Notes: generated by a model not told the origin, from the sequence alone. Counted from the stretch's first letter, positions 13,531 to 21,498 are shown. The stretch is 23,936 nucleotides of DNA from an uncultured Rubrobacteraceae bacterium (GCA_902806015.1 CADCUZ010000093.1:1-23936), one strand, 5' to 3'. Translations and numbers: made by a program.

Positions 13531-14661
13531 GTGCGCAAGCCACCCGTCGTGGTCCTCTCCGGCGTGCGCTGGGATTTTCTCTGGCAGCGCCACCAGACCC
13601 TCGCCGCGCTCTTCGACCGGGCCGGGTACCCCACCGTCTTCGTGGAGACAACCGGGCTCGCCAACCCCGGTACCTCCGCCCTGCGCAAAATCTTCGTGAG
13701 ACTACGGGGGGGCGGGTCCCGAAAAGGAGATCCGGACGACGGACCCTTCGTCTACCCCCCACTCGTGCTGCCGCCGACCTTCCGGCCCTTCCGGGCGGCG
13801 AACCGCCGGTTCCTCTTGCCGCGGGTGGCGCGCGACCTGCGCAAACTCGTCGGCGAGAGCCCCGTCGTCGTGGCCTACCCGCCGACCCGCACGACGCTGG
13901 ACCTGCTCGCCCGGCTCCACCCCCGCCTCGTCCTCTACGACTGCGCGGACGACTACGAGCACTTCCCCGGCGTCCCGAAGGACATAGCAGCCACCGAGCG
14001 ACAACTCCTCGCGCGGGCGGACCTCGTCTCTTGCACCTCCAAACACCTCCTGGACAAGGCCAGGCGCGCAAGGCCTGACGCCTTCCCGAGCGGCCCGGCT
14101 GTGGATTACGAACGGTTCGCCGCCCTGCAGGGACATCGCTGCGCCACACCGGCGCAGACCGTGTGCTTTTTCGGGCACTTGGGCCGGGAGCGTCTCGACT
14201 TCGACATCCTGCGGGCGGTCCGCCGGGCGGGTTTTCGGGTGCGGTTGGTGGGCGACGCGGCCCGCGCGGAGAAGGGTTTTCTCGAACAATCGGACGTGGA
14301 GTACCGCGGGGAGGTCTCCCACGGGCGGTTGCCCGCGGCGCTCGCGGGTGTGGACGCCTTCGTGCTGCCGTACAGGTTGGACGGCCTGACGCGGGCGATC
14401 TCGCCCGCCAAGACCTACGAGTGCCTCGCAACCGGCCGGCCCGTCGTGGCGTCCCCGCTTCCGGACCTGGAAGAACTCTCGGGCCACGTGTACCTGAAGA
14501 GGGATCCCGAAGGCTTCGTCAGAGCCCTGCGGAACCTGCGGCATACGGAGACCGACGAGAAGGTCCGGGCCAGGGTTCGGCTGGCGCAGGATAACTCGTG
14601 GGAGGCGCGGTTTCGGGAACTGGAGGGGGCCATTTTGCGCGCCTTGGACCGCCGGGCGTGA
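13531..14661 (+). CDS. GT4-type glycosyltransferase
   Basis: A 376-aa GT-B glycosyltransferase. The N-terminal Rossmann half includes VVVLSGVRWDFLWQRHQ (6-22) and LVLYDCADDYEHFPG (133-147), typical of EPS-locus group 1 enzymes. The C-terminal half has TVCFFGHLG..., FRVRLVGDA and the donor-binding segment SPAKTYECLATGRPVVASPLPDLEEL (about 290-315), whose glutamate is the usual nucleotide-sugar contact. It should add one sugar to the lipid-linked repeat on the inner leaflet. The GTG at 13531 has AGGAGAGG about 6 nt upstream. The TGA overlaps the GTG of the GT26 gene (GTGA), indicating tight coupling. A run of seven G (13706-13712) lies near codon 60. Donor and acceptor sugars cannot be inferred. 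Confidence 0.9.
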   Translation: MRKPPVVVLSGVRWDFLWQRHQTLAALFDRAGYPTVFVETTGLANPGTSALRKIFVRLRGGGSRKGDPDDGPFVYPPLVLPPTFRPFRAANRRFLLPRVARDLRKLVGESPVVVAYPPTRTTLDLLARLHPRLVLYDCADDYEHFPGVPKDIAATERQLLARADLVSCTSKHLLDKARRARPDAFPSGPAVDYERFAALQGHRCATPAQTVCFFGHLGRERLDFDILRAVRRAGFRVRLVGDAARAEKGFLEQSDVEYRGEVSHGRLPAALAGVDAFVLPYRLDGLTRAISPAKTYECLATGRPVVASPLPDLEELSGHVYLKRDPEGFVRALRNLRHTETDEKVRARVRLAQDNSWEARFRELEGAILRALDRRA

Positions 14662-15440
14662 GACGCCCCGGCCGGGTCGAGGTGCTCGGGGTCGGGGTGG
14701 ACCCGCTGACCGTGGACGGGTTGCACGCGCAGATACGTCGCCTCGTCCGCCGTCGGGGTGGGGTCGTGCTCAACGTCAACGCCCACTGCCTCAACCTGTG
14801 TTATGGGGACCCCGGGCTGCGCCGATTCTTCAACGCGGCCGACCTCGTCTTTTGCGATGGGGCCGGCGTGGGGCTGGCGGCGAGGGTGCTGGGGGGGCGT
14901 CTTCCGGGGAGGATCACCTACGCCGACTGGCTCCCGCGCCTCGCGACCTTCGCCGAACGGGAGGGCCTCTCCCTTTTTTTCCTGGGCGCTCGGCCCGGCG
15001 TGGCCGAAAAGGCCGCGAGAGAACTCGGCGCGACCCGCCCGGACCTGAAGGTCGCCGGCGTCCACCACGGCTTCTTCGACCACGCCGCGGGCGGGCCGGA
15101 GAACGAGGCCGTCGTGACGGAGATAAACGCCCTCAGGCCCGACGTGCTTGTTCTCGGCCTCGGCATGCCCCTGCAGGAGCGCTGGCTGATGGAAAACCTG
15201 CGCGAGCTGGACGTCGGCGTGGCCCTCACCGGCGGGGCCGTCTTCGATTACGCCTCGGGCGGGTTGCGCCGCGGCCCGCGCCTTCTCACGGAGAACGGCC
15301 TGGAGTGGCTCGCGCGGCTCCTGGTGGAGCCCCGGCGGCTGTGGCGGAGGTACCTGCTCGGGAACCCCCTGTTTTTGGCCCGCGTGCTCCTGCAACGGTG
15401 GCGCGTAAGGACAGGACCCCGAAAAAAGCAAGAAGCGTAA
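14658..15440 (+). CDS. WecG/TagA/CpsF family (GT26) glycosyltransferase
   Basis: A 260-aa GT26 enzyme, the family that adds N-acetylmannosamine(uronic acid) or similar to undecaprenyl-PP-linked GlcNAc early in teichoic acid or capsule synthesis. Conserved blocks are VVLNVNAHCLNL (36-47), CDGAGVGLAARVLGG (66-80, with the active-site Asp67), RITYADWLP (85-93), FFLGARPGVAEKA (107-119), GFFDH, LGLGMPLQERW and a C-terminal W-rich/basic tail (WLARLLVEPRRLWRRYLLGNP) that binds the membrane. The GTG at 14658 overlaps the previous stop; in-frame GTG/ATG codons further upstream lie inside the GT4 gene and are rejected. It is the most membrane-proximal glycosyltransferase here; the priming enzyme itself is absent from the window. 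Confidence 0.93.
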   Translation: MRRPGRVEVLGVGVDPLTVDGLHAQIRRLVRRRGGVVLNVNAHCLNLCYGDPGLRRFFNAADLVFCDGAGVGLAARVLGGRLPGRITYADWLPRLATFAEREGLSLFFLGARPGVAEKAARELGATRPDLKVAGVHHGFFDHAAGGPENEAVVTEINALRPDVLVLGLGMPLQERWLMENLRELDVGVALTGGAVFDYASGGLRRGPRLLTENGLEWLARLLVEPRRLWRRYLLGNPLFLARVLLQRWRVRTGPRKKQEA

Positions 15441-15515
15441 GCGACGACCCTTCGAGTCTCCGTGCTTTGTTCGATAATGGTGCTATTTGGAGCTCATCTT
15501 CCCTAGAGGGGGGAA

Positions 15516-15656
15516 ATGCGCACCCGCCACAACACGTTGGACTTCGTGCTCCTCGCGTTGCCCGCGGTCATGGAAGTTATGGGGTCCGGAGCAGGCGCGG
15601 AGGCCCAGCCTTCCCCTTCGGCGTATTCCTGCGCCTCGAGGGTGCGTACTGAGTAG
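15516..15656 (+). CDS. Possible small secreted peptide ORF, 46 aa
   Basis: This lies in the 367-bp gap between the GT26 gene and the sulfatase-like gene. ATG 15516 has GAGGGGGG directly upstream and encodes MRTRHNTLDFVLLALPAVMEVM, then GSGAGAEAQPSPS, a plausible short signal-peptide-like N-terminus with Ala-x-Ala before a Pro/Ser-rich tail. A GATAAT box sits at about 15473-15478. Length and composition are too weak for certainty; it may be a decayed gene start. The rest of the gap (15657-15740) shows nothing I can identify. Confidence 0.25.
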   Translation: MRTRHNTLDFVLLALPAVMEVMGSGAGAEAQPSPSAYSCASRVRTE

Positions 15657-15740
15657 CCCGTTGCGGAGCCGCGCGTGCCCGTTCGGGATGGGCTGGAGAA
15701 GGTTTTCGTCCGGCTCGCCGGTCATCCGGGCGGTTTAATC

Positions 15741-15746
15741 TAGAAT
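15741..15746 (+). promoter_or_regulatory. Candidate -10 (TAGAAT) for the sulfatase-like gene
   Basis: TTTAAT and TAGAAT overlap one another at 15734-15746 in a GC-rich gap. A UTR of about 55 nt would carry the GGAGG at 15796-15800, 7 nt before ATG 15808. Confidence 0.35.
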
Positions 15747-15807
15747 AGGCCGCGGCGCCTCGGCCGCGAGAGCCGGGCGTGGAGATTCTCTTTTCGGAGG
15801 TAAAAGC

Positions 15808-17139
15808 ATGAACGCTATCCTGGTGGTACTGGACAGCCTGCGCAAGGACCACCTTGGCGTCTACGGCAGCGACCGCGTCCGGACTCCCAACCTCGACGCC
15901 CTCGCGAACGAGAGCTTCCGCTTCACCCGGGCCTACCCGGAGTCCCTGCCGACCATCTGCGCCCGTCGCGCCATCCACACGGGCATGAGGACCTTTCCTT
16001 TCAAGAACAGGGTGGAACTGCCCGGGGAGACCTTCCAGCCGGCCGGTTGGCAGCCCATCCCCGAGGTGCAGGTCACGCTCTCCGAGACCCTGGTCGCGGC
16101 CGGATACAACACGGTTCTCTACTCGGACACCCAGCCCATGTTCCATCCCTCGATGAACTTTCAGCGCGGCTTTAAGGTGTTCGACTGGATCCGGGGCCAG
16201 GAACGCGACCGCTACCGGCCGAAGAGCCTGGCCCCCAAGGACCTGGTCCAGAAGAACACCGTCGCCGGCAACGACGGGGCCATGATCGACAAAGTCCAGC
16301 AGTACCTCGCCAACACCCGCGATCGCAAGTCCGAGAAAGACTACTTCGCCCCGCGCCTCTTCGCCAGAGGGATGGAGTTCCTGGAGCGTTCCGGGGAGGG
16401 GCAGCCGTTCTTCCTCGTCCTGGACTCCTTCGACCCGCACGAGCCCTGGGACCCGCCCCAGAGGTACGCGAACCTCTACTCCGACGGCTACGAGGGGCGC
16501 GACCCAATAGTTCCGAACTACGGCGGCTCCGAGTGGATAGAGGAAGCCGAGCTCGAACGGATGCGCGCTCTATACGCCGGGGAGGTAACGATGGTGGACC
16601 GCTGGCTCGGGCGTTTCCTGGACAAAATGGGGGAGACGGGGCGCATGGACGACACCGTGCTGGTCGTCCTCTCCGACCACGGGGTCGCCCTCGGCGAGCA
16701 CGGCTACACGGGCAAGCCCTTCAACGCGCTCTGGCCCGAGCTGACGGACATACCGTTCATGATCCGCCACCCCGAAGGCGTCGGCGCTGGAAGGACGAGC
16801 GACTTTTTTGCCTCAACCCACGACGTCGCCCCGGCGATCCTCGGCCTCCTCGGCATCCTCCCGCAGCAGCAGATGGACGGCGAGTACCTCTCCATCCTGA
16901 TGGAGGGTGGGGATCTCCCGCCCAGGGACCACTTCTCCATCGGCTACGCTGACCACGTCTGGGCCCGCGACGACCGCTACCTGATGTTTTCCCGCAACGA
17001 CCGCTCCGAACCCCACCTCTACGACCTGCAGAAAGATCCCGCGACGAACCGGAACCTGGCCGACGGGGACCCCGACCGCGTCCGGCGCATGTTCGACGAC
17101 TACGTCCTCGCCGACGCCGGCGGCCCTGTGGATGGCTAG
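15808..17139 (+). CDS. Sulfatase/alkaline-phosphatase-superfamily hydrolase with Thr at the nucleophile site
   Basis: A 443-aa soluble protein of the sulfatase-like fold. Metal-site landmarks are LVVLDSLRKDHLGVYG (Asp9) near the N-terminus and LSDHGVALGEHG (Asp290, His291). The catalytic segment reads ESLPTICARRAIHTG (45-59). Aligned on R-A-x-x-x-TG, the formylglycine-forming Cys/Ser of CxPSR sulfatases is replaced by Thr49, and the Pro is missing. Thr is the usual nucleophile in phosphoglycerol/phosphoethanolamine transferases and phosphatases of this superfamily. It is thus more likely a phospho- or glycan-ester hydrolase/transferase than an FGly sulfatase. There is no signal peptide, so it acts in the cytoplasm. 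GGAGG precedes the ATG by 7 nt. Between two glycan gene blocks, it probably modifies the EPS or its lipid-linked precursor. Confidence 0.85.
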   Translation: MNAILVVLDSLRKDHLGVYGSDRVRTPNLDALANESFRFTRAYPESLPTICARRAIHTGMRTFPFKNRVELPGETFQPAGWQPIPEVQVTLSETLVAAGYNTVLYSDTQPMFHPSMNFQRGFKVFDWIRGQERDRYRPKSLAPKDLVQKNTVAGNDGAMIDKVQQYLANTRDRKSEKDYFAPRLFARGMEFLERSGEGQPFFLVLDSFDPHEPWDPPQRYANLYSDGYEGRDPIVPNYGGSEWIEEAELERMRALYAGEVTMVDRWLGRFLDKMGETGRMDDTVLVVLSDHGVALGEHGYTGKPFNALWPELTDIPFMIRHPEGVGAGRTSDFFASTHDVAPAILGLLGILPQQQMDGEYLSILMEGGDLPPRDHFSIGYADHVWARDDRYLMFSRNDRSEPHLYDLQKDPATNRNLADGDPDRVRRMFDDYVLADAGGPVDG

Positions 17140-17179
17140 AGACCTTCCCCGCAGGACTTTCCGTCCGGGCGAAAACCCC

Positions 17180-17185
17180 TATAAT
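17180..17185 (+). promoter_or_regulatory. Leaderless -10 (TATAAT) for the flippase gene
   Basis: A consensus TATAAT is followed by 8 nt and GTG 17194, placing +1 at or within two bases of the start codon. No Shine-Dalgarno sequence lies between. The -35 is not consensus. Confidence 0.6.
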
Positions 17186-17193
17186 CTTCTGCC

Positions 17194-18876
17194 GTGAACG
17201 AAGAGAAATACCCCAAACCCAAACCAGACGAGCTCCGGCCCACGGTCGGGCAAGGTTCCGCGCCCGAACCGGAGGCGGAATCCCCCCCGGTAACGCCGCC
17301 CGGCGACACGCGCGGCGGTCGTCCGGGGGAGGGGGACGACAGCTACGTGGCGCGGGTCGCCCGCGGCGCCGGCATCAGCACGGCGGGGCAGGGAGTGGGG
17401 CGCGTGCTCGGTTACGTGGCGCAGGTCGCCGTCGCCCGGCTCCTCGGCGCGCAGTTCTACGGTTTCTACACCCTAGGCGTGGCCGTGGTAAACGGGGTGC
17501 ACATCGTGTCCAGGTTCGGGATGGAGAACGGCGTGGTGCGCTACGTCGCCCACCATCGGGAGCACGGGGACGACGCGAGGGTGCGTGGCACCATCGTGCA
17601 GGCGCTCGTGATCACGCTCGCCATAAGCCTCGCGCTCTCCCTTGTAATGTTCTTCGGGGCCGGCCTGATAGCCGACCTTCTGCCCAAGGACGCGCCGTAC
17701 ATGGAGACGGTGCTCCGGGCGTTCGCGTTCGTGCTGCCGTTTTTCGTGTTTATGAGCATGACCGCCTGGGCCACCCAAGGCTTCCAGACCGTCACCTACG
17801 CGGCCTACGTCCAGCAGCTCATACGCCCCGGCCTCTTCCTAATCTTCGTCGGGGTCTGCTACGTGCTCGGGGCCGGCACGATCGGGGTGATAGCCGCGTA
17901 CGCGCTCGCGATGTTCCTCGCGGGCCTAGCCGGGCTCTACTACCTCAAAAAGCTCTTCCCGCCCCTCTTCGACCGCCGGGCGCAGACAAAATTCGAGACA
18001 AAGGCGCTCTTCGGGGTCTCGGTGCCCATGAGCATCACCCAGGGGGCGCAATACCTCAACAACTGGTCCGCCATATTGATCCTTGGCGCCTTCGCCGCCG
18101 GCGCCCCGGTAGGCATCTTCAACGCCGCCGCCCGCACGGCCACCTTCCTGACGGCCGTGCGCTTCGCGTTCTCCGGCATCTTCTCGCCGATCATCTCGGG
18201 CCTCCACGCGAGGCAGGACAGGGAGGAGATGGGCCGACTATACAAGGACGTCTCACGCTGGATCTTTACCGGCGCCTTCGTCCTCTTCCTGGTGATAGTG
18301 GTCTTCGCCCCGCAGGTGATGTCGGTCTTCGGCGCCCGCTTCAGCGACGGGGTAACGGCGCTGCTCATCGTCGCCGTCGCGCAGCTCTACAGCTCCTCCG
18401 TCGGCCCCGCCCCCAGGATGCTCGCCATGACGGGGAACCAGAACTTCGCCATGATCGCCACCTCCGTCGCGGCCGTCACCGGCGTCGTCGTGAGCCTCAT
18501 CCTCATACCGCCCTACGAGATCCTCGGCGCCGCGATAGGGATGGCGACGGCCATCATCACGGAGAACACGGGCACGATGGCCGCCGTGAAGTGGCGGCTG
18601 GGCTTCTGGCCCTTCAACCTTGCCTGGCTGAAGCCGCTGGCCGCCGGCGCAGTCGCGGCCACCGTGACGTACCTGCTTGGCCTGGTCGTCACCCTCCCCG
18701 GCGGCCCGATCCCGAACGTGATGGTCTTCGGCGGCTTCCTCGGCGTCGTGTTCCTCGCACTGCTCTTCCTCTTCGGCCTCTCTGAGACGGACAAGGAGTT
18801 CCTCCGCGCGTTCTGGAACGTCGCGAAGCGCTACCTGCCCCGACGGTTCCGCGGCGGGGGGATGGGCCGTGGATAG
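17194..18876 (+). CDS. Wzx-type polysaccharide flippase (MATE/MVF superfamily)
   Basis: A 560-aa integral membrane protein. Residues 1-50 form a Pro/Glu-rich disordered cytoplasmic tail, then GAGISTAGQGVGRVLGYVAQVAVARLLGAQFYGFY begins the membrane domain with the classic RLLGxxxFGxY-like signature of polysaccharide transporters. About 14 TM helices follow. The mid-protein segment SVPMSITQGAQYLNNWSAILILG (about 275-297) matches the second half-repeat. It should flip the undecaprenyl-PP-linked repeat to the outer leaflet for the Wzy-like polymerase. The GTG at 17194 appears leaderless. The gene ends in a basic tail (RYLPRRFRGGGMGRG) overlapping the second sulfotransferase by 8 nt. Confidence 0.93.
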   Translation: MNEEKYPKPKPDELRPTVGQGSAPEPEAESPPVTPPGDTRGGRPGEGDDSYVARVARGAGISTAGQGVGRVLGYVAQVAVARLLGAQFYGFYTLGVAVVNGVHIVSRFGMENGVVRYVAHHREHGDDARVRGTIVQALVITLAISLALSLVMFFGAGLIADLLPKDAPYMETVLRAFAFVLPFFVFMSMTAWATQGFQTVTYAAYVQQLIRPGLFLIFVGVCYVLGAGTIGVIAAYALAMFLAGLAGLYYLKKLFPPLFDRRAQTKFETKALFGVSVPMSITQGAQYLNNWSAILILGAFAAGAPVGIFNAAARTATFLTAVRFAFSGIFSPIISGLHARQDREEMGRLYKDVSRWIFTGAFVLFLVIVVFAPQVMSVFGARFSDGVTALLIVAVAQLYSSSVGPAPRMLAMTGNQNFAMIATSVAAVTGVVVSLILIPPYEILGAAIGMATAIITENTGTMAAVKWRLGFWPFNLAWLKPLAAGAVAATVTYLLGLVVTLPGGPIPNVMVFGGFLGVVFLALLFLFGLSETDKEFLRAFWNVAKRYLPRRFRGGGMGRG

Positions 18877-19804
18877 CACCCCCGTGAAGGTCCTCTACGT
18901 CGCCGGCCTCGGGCGCAGCGGGAGCACGATACTCGCGAACACGCTGGGCCAGGTCGAGGGGTTTTTCTCCGGGGGCGAGCTGAACTTTATCTGGAAGCAC
19001 GCCCTGATCGAGAACCGGCTCTGCGGCTGCGGCAGGCCCGCCCGCGAGTGCCCGTTCTGGGGTCCCGTCTTCGATGAGGAGTTCGGCGGGCGGAACGAGG
19101 GGCTCGCCCGCGAGATGATGCGCCTTCAGTACTCGGGCGCCCGCACCCGCCACATACCGCTGATGCTCACCGAGGGCGGCAGGCAGAAGATCCGGGGCCG
19201 CCTCGGCAAGTTCCTGGACAACACGGGGCGTCTCTACGGGGCTATCCGCTCCGTCTCCGGCAGCCGGGTGGTCGTGGACACCTCCAAGGAGCCGGCCTAC
19301 GGCTACGCGCTGGGCATGGTCCCCGGCATCGACCTGCGCGTCCTGCACCTTGTCCGCGATCCCCGCGCCGCCGCCTATTCCTGGGCCAAGAAGAAGCGCC
19401 AGCCCGACAGCACCGACCGCGAGTTTATGCACCGGAAGACCCCGGCCCAGAGCGCCGTCCTCTGGGACGCCTGGAACGCCGCCATAGAGGCCCTCTGGCG
19501 CCGGACCCCGGAGAGGTACCTCCGCCTGCGCTACGAGGACTTTATCGCCGAACCGCGGGCCAGCTTCGAGGCCATGCTGAAGCTCGCCGGGGAAGAGGGC
19601 GCGGAGCTGCCGCTCGTGGGGGAGAGGGAGGTCAAGCTCGGCATCAGCCACACCGTCTCCGGCAACCCCAACCGCTTCGACACCGGCGCCGTCGAGCTCA
19701 AGCCCGACCGGGTCTGGACACAGAAGATGAGCGGGCGCGACCAGAGGCTCGTCACCGCCCTCACCCTCCCGCTCCTCAAGCGTTACAACTACACGCTGGC
19801 GTAG
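18869..19804 (+). CDS. Sulfotransferase family protein (second of two)
   Basis: A 311-aa protein with a PAPS-binding fold. The 5'-PSB loop is VLYVAGLGRSGSTILANTLG (8-27), and the 3'-PB segment LRVLHLVRDPRAAAYSW (156-172) holds Arg163 and Ser171. LRYEDFIAEP follows. A CGCG...CPFW block (52-64) is characteristic of a sulfotransferase branch common in polysaccharide loci and may bind a metal or brace the fold. It differs clearly from the 12574 enzyme, so the two probably sulfate different positions. The GTG at 18869 overlaps the flippase gene, so it is co-translated. It is the last gene of the EPS locus. Confidence 0.9.
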   Translation: MDSTPVKVLYVAGLGRSGSTILANTLGQVEGFFSGGELNFIWKHALIENRLCGCGRPARECPFWGPVFDEEFGGRNEGLAREMMRLQYSGARTRHIPLMLTEGGRQKIRGRLGKFLDNTGRLYGAIRSVSGSRVVVDTSKEPAYGYALGMVPGIDLRVLHLVRDPRAAAYSWAKKKRQPDSTDREFMHRKTPAQSAVLWDAWNAAIEALWRRTPERYLRLRYEDFIAEPRASFEAMLKLAGEEGAELPLVGEREVKLGISHTVSGNPNRFDTGAVELKPDRVWTQKMSGRDQRLVTALTLPLLKRYNYTLA

Positions 19805-19822
19805 AGCGGCCCCTCGCCGCTC
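19804..19822 (+). terminator. Stem-loop in the convergent gap after the EPS locus
   Basis: GAGCGGC-CCCTC-GCCGCTC starts at the last base of the sulfotransferase stop. A second GAGCGGC copy (19827-19833) could compete for the same arm. It has no U-tract, so termination is inferred from position (convergent genes) only. Confidence 0.35.
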
Positions 19823-19915
19823 GAACGAGCGGCAGTGAGCGCGGTCGACTTAGGATGATGGTCCGTTCGACCTACCGGTTCCCGAGAAACGCGAGCCCCA
19901 AAGCGGGCAGACGCC

Positions 19916-20533
19916 CTACTTCTCGGGCTTCTTGCCGATGCTGACCATCTCCGGCTGGACGCCTTCTGCCGGGCCGTCGCCCAGAGCTTCGTCGCGGTAC
20001 TGGTAGACGCCGCGGCAGGTGTGCCCACCGGTGGTGCGCTTCTCGGTGTAGGAAAGCTTGACGTTAGGGTTTATGGCCTCGACCATGGCCTTTTCGTAGG
20101 TAGAGAACGCGGCGCAGGGCTTCACGTCCCAGCCGGGTACGCCGTCGTGGCCCATCCCGCCGAACCAGGGGCAGCGGTCGGCGTTTATGACGTACTCGCC
20201 GTCCTTTGTCTCGGTGAGCGTGATCTCGATGTCGAAGAAGCGGTTGGCGAGCATGACCACGTCCACGGCGTCCTTCATCGTGGTCACGTCGAGCTGCTCG
20301 CGCAAGTCGCTCCCCTGCTTCTCACCTATGCGGCTCATGGCGAGCTTGCCGACCTTCTGGCCGTCGTAGCCGAGGTCGTCGGCGGCCCGGATCATCTCGT
20401 CCAGGATAACCCCGGTCCCCGCGCTCGCCGCCTTCCACTTGTACCACGTGGGCCCGGGAAGCCCGAGCTTCATCGCCCACCTCGCGAGGAAGAGGGGTAG
20501 ACGGGGCAGACCATAAACCTGCAGCCATTTCAT
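19916..20533 (-). CDS. L-2-amino-thiazoline-4-carboxylate hydrolase-like protein
   Basis: A 205-aa soluble protein. The C-terminal half carries the spaced residues NADRCPW (Cys121), VKPCAAFSTYEKAMVEAINP (Cys140) and TTGGHTCRGVYQ (His171, Cys173). This Cys...Cys...HxC arrangement and the preceding DVVMLANRFFDIEITLTET strand resemble the ATC hydrolase-like/DUF6125-type family, often found as small redox- or metal-linked proteins of unknown substrate. The N-terminal 40 residues look helical (LPLFLARWAMKLGLP). The ATG at 20533 has AGAGAGGA about 8 nt upstream and TATAAT at 20569-20574. It stands alone, convergent with the EPS operon. The family assignment is from recollection of pattern and is only moderately sure. 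Confidence 0.55.
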   Translation of the reverse strand: MKWLQVYGLPRLPLFLARWAMKLGLPGPTWYKWKAASAGTGVILDEMIRAADDLGYDGQKVGKLAMSRIGEKQGSDLREQLDVTTMKDAVDVVMLANRFFDIEITLTETKDGEYVINADRCPWFGGMGHDGVPGWDVKPCAAFSTYEKAMVEAINPNVKLSYTEKRTTGGHTCRGVYQYRDEALGDGPAEGVQPEMVSIGKKPEK

Positions 20534-20568
20534 GGAAAAATTCCTCTCTCCGCGTACGATAGATCCCC

Positions 20569-20574
20569 ATTATA
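20569..20574 (-). promoter_or_regulatory. -10 element (TATAAT) for the 20533 gene
   Basis: A consensus TATAAT on the minus strand, 35 nt before the ATG, leaves a short UTR with a Shine-Dalgarno sequence. The -35 is not obvious. Confidence 0.5.
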
Positions 20575-20651
20575 CCCGCGGCTGGCGGACTACTCTCCGT
20601 TGTCCTACCATTGGACGGTCCGCCAAGACGACGAACGGAGAGCCCGCGCGT

Positions 20652-21479
20652 ATGCCCGTGCGCACCCCGGAGCCGCTGAGAACCGTGGGCCTCCTCCTCT
20701 CCCTGCTTCCGCGCCGCCCCTACGAGTCCCTCGACCGCGCCGCCGGGTACGCCGACCTCGGCCTGGAGCGGCTGTGCGGCACTCCGCCGGCCTACGAGAC
20801 GGCGACCTGGGAGGAGGCCTTACGAGACGTCGACGGCCCGCCCGGTCGCGTATGGGAGATACTGCAAGAACCGGCCCTGGCGGAGATCGAAGAACGCACG
20901 CGCCGCTTGCTGGAAGAGATCCGCGCGGAGGACACCTTCAGCCGGCGCTGGGCCGCCGACTCCCTCTTCGCCCGCCTGAACTACCTGGCCTGCCGCCTCC
21001 TCGAACCCGAGGCGGTCGTGGAGACCGGGGTTGCCTACGGCGTCAGCTCGGCTTTTATCCTTAGAGCCCTGGACGAGAACGGCCGCGGCACGCTCCACAG
21101 CGTGGACCTCCCGCCCCTTCGAAGGGGGTACGAACGCCTCTGGGGCGTCGCCGTGCCAGACGGCCTCCGCGACGGGTGGCAATTGCATCGCGGTTCCAGC
21201 GGGCGCATACTGCCCGGCCTCCTCCGCCGGAGTGGCCCCGTGGACCTCTTCGCCCACGACAGCCTCCACACCCGCCGCAACATGCGCCGCGAGTTCGAGG
21301 CCGTCTGGCCGAACCTCCGCCGCGGCGGCATCCTCCTCGCCGACGATGTGGAGAGAAACCTGGCCTTCGCCGACCTGCGACAAAAAGCCCCAGCCCTCTG
21401 GCGCGTGGTCCGGGACCGGGAGAGGACCCCCCTGCACGGCAAGGCCGCTCCGGTCGTCTTTGGGGTAGCAGTGAAATAG
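20652..21479 (+). CDS. Class I SAM-dependent methyltransferase
   Basis: A 275-aa protein with a Methyltransf_24-like core. Motif I is VVETGVAYGVSSAFIL (122-137), the motif II acidic residue is HSVDLPP (Asp152), then DLFAHDSLHTRRNMRREFEAVWPNLRRGGILLADDVE (198-234), which carries the His-Asp-x-x-His seen in this group of small-molecule/O-methyltransferases from glycan and secondary-metabolite loci. The N-terminal ~115 residues are helical. The ATG at 20652 (GGAGAG about 10 nt upstream) is preferred over an in-frame ATG at 20532, which would overlap the divergent gene's promoter. Its proximity to the EPS locus suggests it could methylate a sugar of that polymer, but it is separately transcribed. 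Convergent with the isomerase gene, 19 bp apart. Confidence 0.85.
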   Translation: MPVRTPEPLRTVGLLLSLLPRRPYESLDRAAGYADLGLERLCGTPPAYETATWEEALRDVDGPPGRVWEILQEPALAEIEERTRRLLEEIRAEDTFSRRWAADSLFARLNYLACRLLEPEAVVETGVAYGVSSAFILRALDENGRGTLHSVDLPPLRRGYERLWGVAVPDGLRDGWQLHRGSSGRILPGLLRRSGPVDLFAHDSLHTRRNMRREFEAVWPNLRRGGILLADDVERNLAFADLRQKAPALWRVVRDRERTPLHGKAAPVVFGVAVK

Positions 21480-21498
21480 TGCGCCCGGAGGCAGCGCG

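Noticed and set aside
13277..14431. 384-aa minus-strand open frame antisense to the GT4 gene
   Set aside because: Composition is Arg/Pro/Gly noise typical of GC-rich antisense frames; the plus strand has clear glycosyltransferase motifs.
14415..15431. 338-aa minus-strand frame antisense to the GT26 gene
   Set aside because: No motif, while the plus strand is an unmistakable WecG/TagA/CpsF protein.
15808..17139. Classic formylglycine sulfatase
   Set aside because: CxPSR is absent and Thr occupies the nucleophile position.
18689..19651. 320-aa minus-strand frame antisense to flippase and sulfotransferase
   Set aside because: Shadow frame across two real genes; no recognisable domain.
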